Source: Citrus sinensis
Taxonomy: Eukaryota > Streptophyta > Magnoliopsida > Sapindales > Rutaceae
Length of the DNA stretch: 64,000 nt
Direction: 5' to 3'
Assembly: GCF_022201045.2 (NCBI RefSeq)
Contig: NC_068560.1
Location: forward strand, 38,651,001-38,715,000
Part shown: piece by piece, positions 36,858 through 47,541 of the stretch
Numbering within the stretch: the stretch's first letter is position 1
Layout of the letters: every line of letters starts with the position of its first letter
Notes under the pieces: model-generated
The model's input: only the letters and a program-made list of their open reading frames with translations
The model's database searches: none
Told to the model about the DNA's origin: nothing
Translations under genes and position numbers: made by a program

Positions 36858-37200
36858 TCATGAGGAGCCAATATGGTTTTTTGTTTTTTGGTTATTGTAA
36901 AAAGTATCCCAACCACAATTAGGTTGAATATGATTAATGAAATCTGTTGACTGAACTCCGAAATCTCGATGCAATTTATTAATTTAGTTATTAGTTTACA
37001 AGTAGTTATGTAAGCATACTTTTTTTTTTTTTTGTTGTGAAGACTTATATAGGCAGACTTGCTTAATTATTTGTTGATTTATCTCATAATTGTTTCTCCT
37101 TTATATGATGCCCCTCCTAATTGCTATATAAGCATTTGTTTATATAGGGTCTCTAATTAATTATCTTTTTTCCTCTAATCTTCCAACTAGGGAACAACTA

Positions 37201-38142
37201 GAGTGGAGCTATTGGCACCCTCATTAATCCTCTCAAAACCCCATTTCTGCGTAAACTCACGTACGGTCACAAACTATTTACACCGACCTTATCAGTAAAT
37301 GAGTTTCTTTGTATTACCAACTCTTGTCACCACTTGTACATAACGGAGGAAAAAAATTCTGCGAGAAGGAATTGATTTATCTACAATTTAATTTCCAATT
37401 TTTTTTTTTTTATTTTCGATGCTTGAATTTATTTGCTGAGTATGGTGAACAAAATGCCTGTTCTCGCAAAAATATCCTCACGTGCTTCGAATTTCTCAGT
37501 TAGTGTTTAGTACACCATCGACGCAGCTACTGATAACTGCAATCACAAGAGTTTTTCTAGTCAAGCAATGAACAATAGGGAAATCTCAATGAGAAATTAT
37601 TACCATTAATCATCATACAAATTTCATCCGCTTTCTCCATTTCAATATATATATATACATATATATTTTTTTACCACTGCCTCACTGTAAGTATTCTGAG
37701 CTACTATGTTAATGGAGTTTTTATTTTGTTAACAATCGTTCCCATTCCCATTCGAGTGTCTATTTGTTATTTTGTTTATCAAAACCTCATCTCTTTTCTT
37801 TTATGAATTCAAAAGCAGCCTCTACTACTGTTTAATTAGGAAAATAGAGTAGGTGTTTTAAGAACAAATATTAACTTCCGAAATTATGTAAAGTAATGCT
37901 ACACATATCAAATTTTTTATTCTATAAATTATTCTAAATGATGTAGTATTTATCAATTGGTTGGTGAGATAATATAATTAATTCACTTGAATTTTGTAAA
38001 AAATCACTAATCACTAAATAAATGACACATCGTTTGAGATAAAAAAAAAATTAAGATATCTATCATTACTAAATTATTTAAGAGATATAATGAGAAGAAT
38101 GGTCTTAATAGGATTATTGAGGGGTGCCAATAACATTACTCC
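37201..38142. mobile_element. hAT-like MITE 2 (942 bp)
   Basis: Ends GAGTGGAGCTATTGGCACCC (left) and inverted GGAGTAATGTTATTGGCACC (right). Flanking 8-mers AACAACTA (37193-37200) and AACAATTA (38143-38150) match 7/8, an 8-bp target duplication. Same terminal style as the elements at 21620 and 47122. No coding capacity. Confidence 0.75.
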
Positions 38143-38812
38143 AACAATTAACTTAAGGGTGATGATAATAACTCGCCACTTTTGGTTGCATTTACAATTT
38201 TATCCTCAAACAACTGCTCGTCTGCTTCATTCTTTTTTTTTTTTTTTTTTATAATTTTAGGCCATAATAAATTGTCATCCACCAATGGCATGCATCTATT
38301 TATCCATAAAATCAATTACATGTGACATTTGAAACCTAAAGAAAATTGAAAGTTATGGCTGGTAGTTGATAACAATGTATGGTGACCCATACAAAGAACA
38401 CTATTGCGGGCCTAATAATTTCAAGTTTCCAACTCCATTAAAGAGTTTAAACGTCTAAAGACCCAATCTTATTCCTAAAGTCAATTTCTCCCATTCGATT
38501 TTGCTGCAAATCTACCATTTTTTTTTTCGACTTTCTTTGCATATCTTGCTGACTAAATTATTGATATGATTTCTCGTGTTGCATTAGTTGCATGACATTC
38601 TATCCTCATGAATATTAGTTAATACTTGAGAAGCTTTCTTGCATACTATGCTTTTCTTTTTTCCTTTTTTTTTTGTGAGTTTTTATCTCTTAATGAATAT
38701 TTCTTTTTCATGAACTGAGAAATCACGATGTGAATAAATGAAAAAATTAAAAAAATAAGGTAAATTTAGTTAACTATATGTATTTTAATTTGGGGTTATT
38801 ATATATATATAG

Positions 38813-39284
38813 TGCGGTGGAAATATCGCTACCCTTAACTTAATTACATATCACTAGTGTAAATAAAGTATGAGTTGAACTATTAATATCTCTCCGTAAT
38901 CCTTATAAAATCCCTCTCGTATTACAATAACATTAAATGAAAAAATATATCTAATTAGGCCCTTATATTTCTCTCTTTAACTCTCTACACCCGTACAACT
39001 ACACCAAATATTTTTATTTCCCCACAAACACTTTACATTCTAAACTTTTCTTTTCCTGTTAAGTATGTATGGTTTAATAACTCAAAATTTTGTAAAATGA
39101 AAAAAATATAATTTATTTTTTTTAAAAAAAAATCAACTGTAATTAGATTTGAGTAAAAGAAACTATTTTTTTAATCAGGAAAAAACTGAAAATTAAAAGA
39201 AAAGGGATATTTTGAAAATTAAAGTAGGTTTTGACAGAAAAAGAAATTAAAAAGAAAATTGTAGGGTCATAATAGTTCCACTCA
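38813..39284. mobile_element. Candidate fourth MITE of the same terminal type
   Basis: Left GGTGGAAATATCGCTACCCT and inverted right GAGTGGAACTATTATGACCC are similar to the GAGTGGAGCTATT ends of the other MITEs. No target duplication is clear. Confidence 0.4.
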
Positions 39285-40518
39285 TAAAAGATTACTTTCA
39301 TTCTTTATTCTTTGCTGTCGTGCTATTTGACATCAAATCTTGGCTAATTTTGGTACAATATCCACTCTAGATTAATGGAATACCATAACAAGGCAAAATA
39401 TTTATCTAATTACTACAGGTCTTCAATAAAATGTAAATTTTAGATATTAATATTAAATAAATATAAAACCTTATAGAGCAAAAGCCAGATTCATTTACCT
39501 ACATCGATCGCAAAACAAATCAATGACCATGGTTAATTCATAAATCTAATTTGGGTAAAGCAGGATTAGCTTTATAAAATTTTGTATCTTAATCGAGATA
39601 GATATCGAGTTATTTGATATACGAATGATGTAATAATACTATATAATGATAAAAATTTATTTTTGGTCAAACAAATATTGAATTACATAGCGTTTTAATA
39701 ATATGATAATGTATGTCAATCTAATCTATTTATACTTTATTTGGAGTTAAACGAGAAAGAGAAAGAGAAAGAGCGAGAGAGAACAAAAGAGAAAGAAGAG
39801 AAAAACTCAAATGGAATAATTGAGTTGTGCTACCAAAATTGAGAAACAAAGAGTCCAAATAAGCCACAGTTGCTTACCTGTAACTCACGTGCCTGCCACC
39901 AAGAGGTGTCTGTGTCTAAATGCAGACGAAGAAACCAGAAAAATCCAAAAGGTGTAAAACATGTTCGTTGTGGCCCCACAACATAAACGAGTGACACATC
40001 CACTTAGAAAATTCCTAAACGCAAGTTCATCAATTTACAACTTACATACCCACCCATATAACTTGATAATTAAGTTTGACGCACACGATTTCTAATTTAT
40101 ATAATATATTTACTTTTTTTTTTCCCCCCACGAAACTACGACAAATCTTTTTGACCATATACAACGATGTATATACTAATTAGTGGTGTATAATTATTAA
40201 ACAGCTGTACATATAAAATAAATATTAACATCTACGTTAAAAGAACGATGCAAAAATTATAAATCTTAATTTTGACTCAACTCGTAACTAACTTTTATTT
40301 TAGGTAGATTATTTATAAAACGGAGACAAAACAAGAATAATAAATTGCCATTCCAGTGGATTTACATGACTCGTGGACCAAACAAGAAAATGAATATTAT
40401 TTCTAAGAAATGCCTCACTATTATTAATTGTTGTTGAGCGTTAACGACTTCATTAACTCAAATCGGAGTCCGAGACCGGCCAAACACTGTCTTAGTGAAT
40501 CGTGTGAAAGGGGGTTCG
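39285..40518. other. Upstream flank of the HMGR gene
   Basis: AT-rich, with a short GAGAAA-type purine repeat at about 39750-39805. No gene is seen. Confidence 0.5.
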
Positions 40519-40560
40519 CACGTGTGGCCGCAGCACTCGCGCGCTTCCCCTATAAAACGG
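40519..40560 (+). promoter_or_regulatory. HMGR core promoter: G-box and TATA box
   Basis: A perfect CACGTG at 40519-40524, inside a GC-rich patch, lies 26 bp upstream of TATAAAA at 40551-40557 (CCCCTATAAAACGG). The start codon is at 40755, giving a leader of about 170 nt with an A run and a CT-rich part. G-boxes bind bZIP and bHLH factors (light, ABA and jasmonate responses); use here is inferred. Confidence 0.7.
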
Positions 40561-40754
40561 ACTTCTCTGCGTCCACAGTTTTTTAGCTCACAGCAACAAA
40601 CAAATCCCTCCAAACAATAACTCAATTATTATAATTTTTAAATTTTCATCCATTTTTTTCCTAAAAAAAAAAAAAAAACAGACAGAGAAGGAAAGAAAAT
40701 TCTATTTCTAATAATAATAGCTATAATTGAGACTGCAGCCGGGAAATCTGAAAA

Positions 40755-43546
40755 ATGGACGTCCGCCGGCGGCCTCTGAAAGTTGACGACGAAGTGAACA
40801 AAGAGAAGCGACCAACTTCGCCGACGCCAAAAGCATCAGACGCGTTGCCGCTTCCGTTATACCTAACTAACGCCATATTCTTCACGCTGTTCTTTTCCGT
40901 TGCGTATTACCTGCTACACCGTTGGCGTGAGAAGATCCGTAACTCAACTCCCCTCCACGTGGTCACTCTTTCCGAAATCGCCGCCATTGTCTCGCTCATT
41001 GCTTCCTTCATCTACCTCCTCGGCTTCTTCGGCATTGACTTCGTCCAGTCGTTCATCTCACGCGCCACCCCCGAGGCATGGGATCTCGAAGAAGACGACA
41101 GCGATATCATTTCCCGTCCTCCCGCTCCCATTTCTATTACAACTCTGTCCTCCGCCCAAGACGAGGACGTTGTTCAATCCGTTATCGACGGTTCGATTCC
41201 GTCTTACGCGCTCGAATCCAAGCTCGGTGATTGCAGACGAGCGGCTGCCATTCGCCGCGAGGCATTGCAGAAAATGACCGGGAGGTCGCTGCAGGGACTG
41301 CCGTTGGATGGATTCGATTACGACTCGATTTTAGGACAGTGTTGTGAAATGCCGGTCGGTTACGTGCAGATTCCGGTGGGAATTGCCGGGCCGTTGTTGC
41401 TTGATGGGTTTGAATACTCGGTTCCCATGGCGACCACCGAAGGGTGTTTGGTGGCGAGCACAAATAGAGGGTGTAAAGCAATCTATGCCTCCGGTGGAGC
41501 CGCCAGTATGTTGTTGAGAGATGGGATGACCAGGGCCCCTATTGTTAGATTCGCTTCTGCGATGAGAGCTTCTGAATTGAAGTTCTTCTTGGAGGATCCC
41601 AACAATTTCGAAACTTTGGCCGTCGTTTTTAACAGGTCATTCATTCAAGTTGTTTTTTTTAAAAAAATTTTATTTCTTTTCATATTAATATATATATATA
41701 TATATATATAATACTATTTTGAATTATTATTATGATATAGGTGTTTTAGGCTGTGACTGTCCGTTTGGATTTCTATATTAGTAAGCTTTTTAGTCTTTCT
41801 AACTTTAAGATTTTTATTGAACATGAAAAATAAAAGAAACTAATTTTGGGAAACTTAAATTTTCAGGTTATTATTGTCATTAAAAGTAAAAGATGGTGAC
41901 ATGTGTTTGTTTGTTGGTTGCAGGTCGAGTAGATTTGCGAGGCTGCAACATATTCAGTGCTCTATTGCAGGTAAGAATCTTTACATCAGATTTTGCTGTA
42001 CCACTGGTGATGCAATGGGAATGAACATGGTGTCCAAAGGAGTTCAGAATGTTCTTGATTTCCTTCAAAATGATTTCCCAGACATGGATGTCATTGGAAT
42101 ATCTGGTATGTGTCTTGTCATTTACCTTAAAAGTTGTAGTTATATTTTACTTTCAGTTACTAATGAAATTTGGCTTTGTCTGCTAGTTTCCTCTTGCATG
42201 TCATAGAATTTTCTTTGGTAATCATCTCATGGTTTCTGTCCCACTCTATTAATATCTGTAGAAATATGTCATTGTTTCTCTCAGAAATGATATGTTTATT
42301 AGTTTTTAGATCATCTCTTTTGATGTTTTTGACATCTTGATATTATTTTAACGACTATCATATCTTGCAAATAATGTTTTTGAATTTTCAGAAATAGATT
42401 GCTGTCCATATTTGGGTGTATTTATTCTTCAACATTACTATCACTATAGACTCAGAGTTTGCTTGGTCAACTGCACATTTCATCTGGACGAATCTGCGTC
42501 ATTTAGAAAAAAAAAATGTAATCTTTTTTTTTTTCAAAAATATCGTTATATATAGTTTACATTTTAACTCTGGAGCATTTTTGTAGAAAAGCCATATTTT
42601 TTAATTGATATTTATTCCAACTGTGAATACTTCAATATTATTAATCGTACCATTTTCTTAATTTGATATTACTCGGACACACCTGTGTACTATGTATAAT
42701 GTTGACATATCTCACCATTTTTAAGTTATTTTCCCTTCTCTCTCCATTTTATCGTGTGCTGGTCATGTTCCCTTATTTCTTTCCATTCTTGATTTCTTTG
42801 TATGAGAAATTATTTTTGGGTGAAGCTTCATTATGATGGCAATATTTGTTTGATTTCAAGATATTTACACATAAATTTAAATTGCCAGGAAACTTTTGTT
42901 CGGACAAGAAACCTGCTGCAGTTAATTGGATTGAAGGGCGTGGTAAATCAGTTGTTTGCGAGGCAACAATCAAGGAAGAGGTAGTGACGAAGGTGTTGAA
43001 AACTAATGTGGCTACACTGGTAGAGCTCAACACACTCAAGAACCTTGCTGGGTCTGCTGTTGCTGGTGCCCTTGGTGGATTCAATGCTCATGCTGCCAAC
43101 ATTGTTTCTGCTATCTTCATAGCAACCGGCCAGGATCCAGCGCAAAATGTTGAGAGTTCTCACTGCATTACAATGATGGAAGCCATAAATGATGGGAAGG
43201 ATCTACATATTTCGGTCACTATGCCATCCATAGAGGTAATTGGGCATTAAGTTTAACAATACCCTTTTATTTTTAAGTACTTAATTTCAGTTATTATCAT
43301 CAGGTGGGTACTGTCGGAGGTGGAACTCAACTTGCTTCTCAGTCTGCATGTCTGAATTTACTTGGCGTGAAGGGTGCAAGCAAAGAATCACCGGGATCAA
43401 ACTCAAGGCTCTTGGCTACAATTGTTGCCGGTTCGGTTCTGGCAGGGGAGCTCTCTCTGATGGCTGCCATTGCAGCTGGTCAGCTCGTCAAGAGTCACAT
43501 GAAATACAACAGGTCCAGCAAAGACATATGCAAAGCCGCATCATAG
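40755..43546 (+). CDS. HMGR: 3-hydroxy-3-methylglutaryl-CoA reductase
   Basis: A 550-residue protein in four exons, the standard plant HMGR structure: 40755-41635, 41924-42105, 42889-43235, 43304-43546 (TAG). It reduces HMG-CoA to mevalonate with two NADPH, the committed step of the cytosolic mevalonate pathway to sterols and sesquiterpenes. The N-terminus MDVRRRPL has the plant Arg ER-retention motif; two membrane segments follow ([18 protein letters not shown] and [20 protein letters not shown]). Catalytic marks: [25 protein letters not shown] (Glu), [18 protein letters not shown] (Lys), [12 protein letters not shown], and SHMKYNRSS with the catalytic His and the Ser that is the SnRK1 phosphorylation site. 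No breaks are seen. An (AT)n tract begins intron 1 at about 41688. Confidence 0.97.
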
Positions 43547-43961
43547 ATGATGAGGTGCACCCACCTGGTAAAATGAACTGGAAAATAAAATTTAAGATGA
43601 GGATAGGCATTAAGTAGGCAAGTAAGCAAGCAAAAAGGGAAAATGAAAGCTGTTGGCGCCAATGTGAAATTTCTTTTCTACCATGGCCTATAGCTGTAAT
43701 GTCAAGTGAGGGTGGGAATCACAACGTGGCTAGCTGTATCGGTCACCTGAAAGCAGAAAGGGCTCTGAATCAGAATAATTTTGGCCCCGCAGGCCTTTGT
43801 TGCAGAGTCCTGTCCTACATGTGAAATTTTTATCTGTCCTTTCTGTTTATTGTTCTTGTTTATGTTTCTTTGAGAGGCGTTTATTGGTCTTGTTAGTAGC
43901 TGCTCTCATGTGTTTGTAGGTGGGGACCAGACTCTCTGACCGGTTCCATGTTCAACCTTTT

Positions 43962-43993
<32 letters not shown>

Positions 43994-45415
43994 GGGGGGG
44001 TTTTCCCTTTGGCTCATCTGTATACAAGATTGTGTCCTCCTTAAGATTTGATTTCGATTTGGATTATACCAAGGCATGTAAGTAATTATCTTTTATCTCT
44101 ATCAAAATCACAAACTGGTCTGTTGATGTTCTGGTACTGTAGTTTGTGAGAGCAATATTAAACATTTTAACTTCCTTCTTGTTCTCATGCTTGAATGGAT
44201 ATTGGATACTGAACAAAGAATGTGTTAAGTTTATCGCTGCCTTCTCTTTCTTTCTCTACAATGTCTAAGGCCATATTGAAACCCCTATGCGAAACAAACA
44301 CAGTTAAATAATGAAGCTGAGCACATCAAATGATTGCTATTGGCAACTATTTAACGTAAGTCTCATCGTCTCTTTTCTCAACTTCTCTTTTTTGCTGTGC
44401 ATCTTCATCAAATCTTTTTATTTATTTATTATTATTATTATTATTATTTTCCCTAAACGCTATGTTTAATAAAAACTTGCGAATATCCCTTCACACTGTT
44501 CACTCTCCCACGAACAAGATTTCTCTGAGTTCTTGCGTCTATCATATTAGTCAACTGACTGATTGTAGCTCAAAGCATTTGTATTTTTTTTGTTTTTTGT
44601 TTTAATATGAGCCTTTTTAACTCTTTAAGAAACTCGTGTCTCTCAATTGCAGCCTAGAAAATCCTCGTAGAGGTAACGTGTTCGATGTTGGTTTCCGAAT
44701 AGTGGGGTTTTGCTACGGATCTTTTGCCTTTGGTAATGAAAATCACAAGACTTATACTATTGGCCATCTGAATCCTCGGGGATGTTTGATTGGTCATCCT
44801 CTCCTCTTAAATGGTGCGAATCAGAGAAGCCACACCTTTGTATGCTTGTAGTTCTTATGATTAACTAATTGCACCGAGTTAAAATGCGTTATAAAGATGT
44901 GTCTTCTTCGAAAAAAGTTATTAGATTCTGAAATCATTTCCGCACTCAATCAGATTAGAAATTTATTTGTCTGTTATTATTATTAATATCTATCATAATT
45001 ATCAAGGCGGGATTTTAAGAGGTAAATTAGTAGGAGGCCGCTAACAAAAGTCGCACCCCACCCCGAACCTAAGCTAATAAGTGTGTTTTGAGACTATCAC
45101 TGGGCTGGGCTGGGCTCGTAGCCCACCCACTAGCGCCCTTAAAATCTTACATTCGTGTATTGTGTCACTAGTATCGCGCCACGCATCATTCCGAACAAAA
45201 TCCGATTTCAATTGGGGTTGGGGGCAAAAGCCGAAAGCCTGTTTCCTGAATTCTTCCATGTTCTGAGACTGAAACGGCAAAGCCGCGAGTGAATCAAATT
45301 GTGATTTGGTAACGAAACCCTAAAGCGTTATTGAAATTTTTTGAAAAAAAAAAAAAAAGGAGGAAAAACTTACAACTTCCCATAAAGGCTACAAAATTGA
45401 ATCGCAACGAATCTA
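43547..45415. other. HMGR 3' flank and spacer
   Basis: The HMGR 3' UTR runs into a 28-base G homopolymer at 43973-44000 preceded by T10; length there is unreliable. A (TTA)n tract lies near 44425-44448. No further gene is supported; a 71-codon frame at 44636 has no family resemblance. Confidence 0.5.
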
Positions 45416-45869
45416 ATGGCGAGCAGCTGGAGAAGAACAATCGGGAATTTGAGGTCATTTGTTGGGAATTCGATGGGAGGTGTGAGAGGCGGAGCCAATT
45501 TGGCTTCGTGGGTGGTCGCCGGAACCCTGGCCTATTACCTCTGGGTCAAGCCCTCTCAGGACCTCAAGCGAGAACAAGAGGTTCAATCTTTTATTCACTT
45601 ACTATTTGATTGTTATCAATTTTAAGTTTTTCATGCGACGAGAATCTCTGAATCGCAGGAAAGAGCAGCCCTTGCAGCTCTTGATCCAAATCGGTACGTG
45701 GAAAAACGAAAACCGATTCCTGATCCACAGGTAATGTTTATTTCGTATAATTTTTGCTTTCTTCGTCGTTCGCTTGTATTTTTTATTGATTAGTGATTTT
45801 CGAACTTGTTTGCAGGAAACGGGTTTGATATACGGCAACAAGAATAGAAGTAGGAAATCAGAGGAGTGA
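45416..45869 (+). CDS. Small conserved single-pass membrane protein, function unknown
   Basis: A 96-residue protein in three exons: 45416-45580, 45659-45730, 45816-45869 (TGA). All junctions are GT-AG and phase 0. The N-terminus (MASSWRRTIGNLRSFVG) is Arg/Ser-rich without acids, like a mitochondrial presequence; residues about 29-45 (NLASWVVAGTLAYYLWV) form one hydrophobic segment; then KPSQDLKREQE, a charged helix, and a short basic tail. I do not recognise a function. The gene is compact, spliced and in a conserved gene neighbourhood, so it is probably real. A mitochondrial inner-membrane accessory subunit is a guess. Confidence 0.75.
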
Positions 45870-47121
45870 TTTGCTTGCTACACATCTTTAACTTGTAAGT
45901 TAGACTGTGTTGGGTTATGGTGAATTCACCTTTGGATTTGCCATAAGTATTGAGTTCTGTGTATCATTTAACGCGAGTAGGAATGTTAAATTTGTATCTA
46001 CATGTTGTATGGACTTTTACTTTCTGTATTGCATAAAGGAGGAGGAGAACTGTAGGATTTGAATTTGGCTTTTGGATGAAGAATTGCTTTTATTTATTAA
46101 ATAAATAATGATGGGATTTAAATGCTAGAATCCAAGAAATGTATTGGTAATGGTTATTTGTGTCTGAATTGTTGAGTGATGCTTTGGAACCATATTGTCC
46201 AATCCATGGGAATCAGTTATAGTGTGTTAAGGTTAGGTTTCGGTGGATAGAATGCCTAGTGACAGGGCTCTCATATTTACAATGAACTCGGTTGTGTTGT
46301 TGAATTTTACCAAGGAGAACCCTTATATGATTCAAATTTATACAGGAGATTATGGCAGGCAGTTGTTGGAGTAATGAGGTCAGTTTAGCTTTATATCAAA
46401 TGGAAAAATATCAGGACTAATAAAAGCTATGAATCTGCAGCACCGATATAGTCATGTATTTGTGTGATGGGGGGTGCTTGGGGAAATATGATAACTTTTT
46501 TTTATGATTACAAATGATAGATATGTCCGGTTGGCTCGGAAGTAGAAGCACATTGTTGTTGACTGTTGCTTAGTGTTGAGTTGAGCCCAGCATATATATG
46601 AGGGATCTGACTGATAATCAGCCTTGATGACTTGAGATTGTGTTGTCAGGGCTTGGCTTATGACAGCGGTTAGGGAGATGTTAGTGTTTCCTTGTTGGCC
46701 TAGGCCAGCCTGTGTGGTTGTCTGTGAATGATAGAATGCTGACCAAATACCTTGGACTTGGAGGCTGCAAAACTATAACTTTCTGTGAGTGGACGAATCA
46801 AATCAAGCACAGCTTATGAGTTTTCACGTGGAAGAGTTTGGGTTGATTGCAGTTTGAATTGGAGCGGAGAATCCCACCTTATGATAGCAAACAAAATAAA
46901 ACTGTTGGGTATGGAGTGGAAGCATGTGATAGAAGGGATCAGATCATGCTGAGGTATATGCCTATATATTTGCAGTTGTGGCAGTGGAATGGAAAAACTG
47001 CTGAGATGATACGACGGATGACCTAATCACTGCCATGCCAGAGGTCTTAAGAGGAGAAAGAAACAGAGGTTAGACTGAGACCGGAGAATATTAGGATTGT
47101 CATTGTGTATGGATAAACATT
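45870..47121. other. Intergenic, nothing recognised
   Basis: The 3' flank of the small gene. No coding region or clear repeat is supported. Confidence 0.4.
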
Positions 47122-47533
47122 GGAGTGCAGCTTTTAACACCCCTAAAAAAACTTTATGACACCCCGTTTCGTTAAATTTCAACATAAGAAGATTATTTGT
47201 TTTAATTTTTATTTATTAACACATACATATCCTAAAATCTAAAGTTTTTTTTTTCTTGTTACATAATTTCTATATTTTTATAATTCTTAATTCTTTAAAG
47301 TACCCCCCACCCCACCCCCAAATAAAAGGTTAAAAATTTAAAATATAAATATAAAAATAAATTATAAAATACGGGGGTGTTAAAAATTGTTAAAGGAAAT
47401 AATTTATTTAAGTGTTTAATTAAATTTTTATGTAAAATAAAAAAAGAAATTAATATATTATTAAATATTTAGGGAATTTCAATAAAGCGAGGTCTTATGA
47501 AGAATTTAGAGAGGTGTCAAATGGCCTCCACTC
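47122..47533. mobile_element. hAT-like MITE 3 (412 bp) with perfect 8-bp target duplication
   Basis: Flanked on both sides by TAAACATT (47114-47121 and 47534-47541). The left end GGAGTGCAGCTTTTAACACC and inverted right end GAGTGGAGGCCATTTGACAC pair imperfectly and continue (ACTTTATGACACCCCGTTTC versus inverted TCATAAGACCTCGCTTTATT). No coding capacity. Confidence 0.82.
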
Positions 47534-47541
47534 TAAACATT

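Noticed and set aside
44636..44851. 71-codon open frame after HMGR
   Set aside because: No family resemblance, no splice or promoter support.
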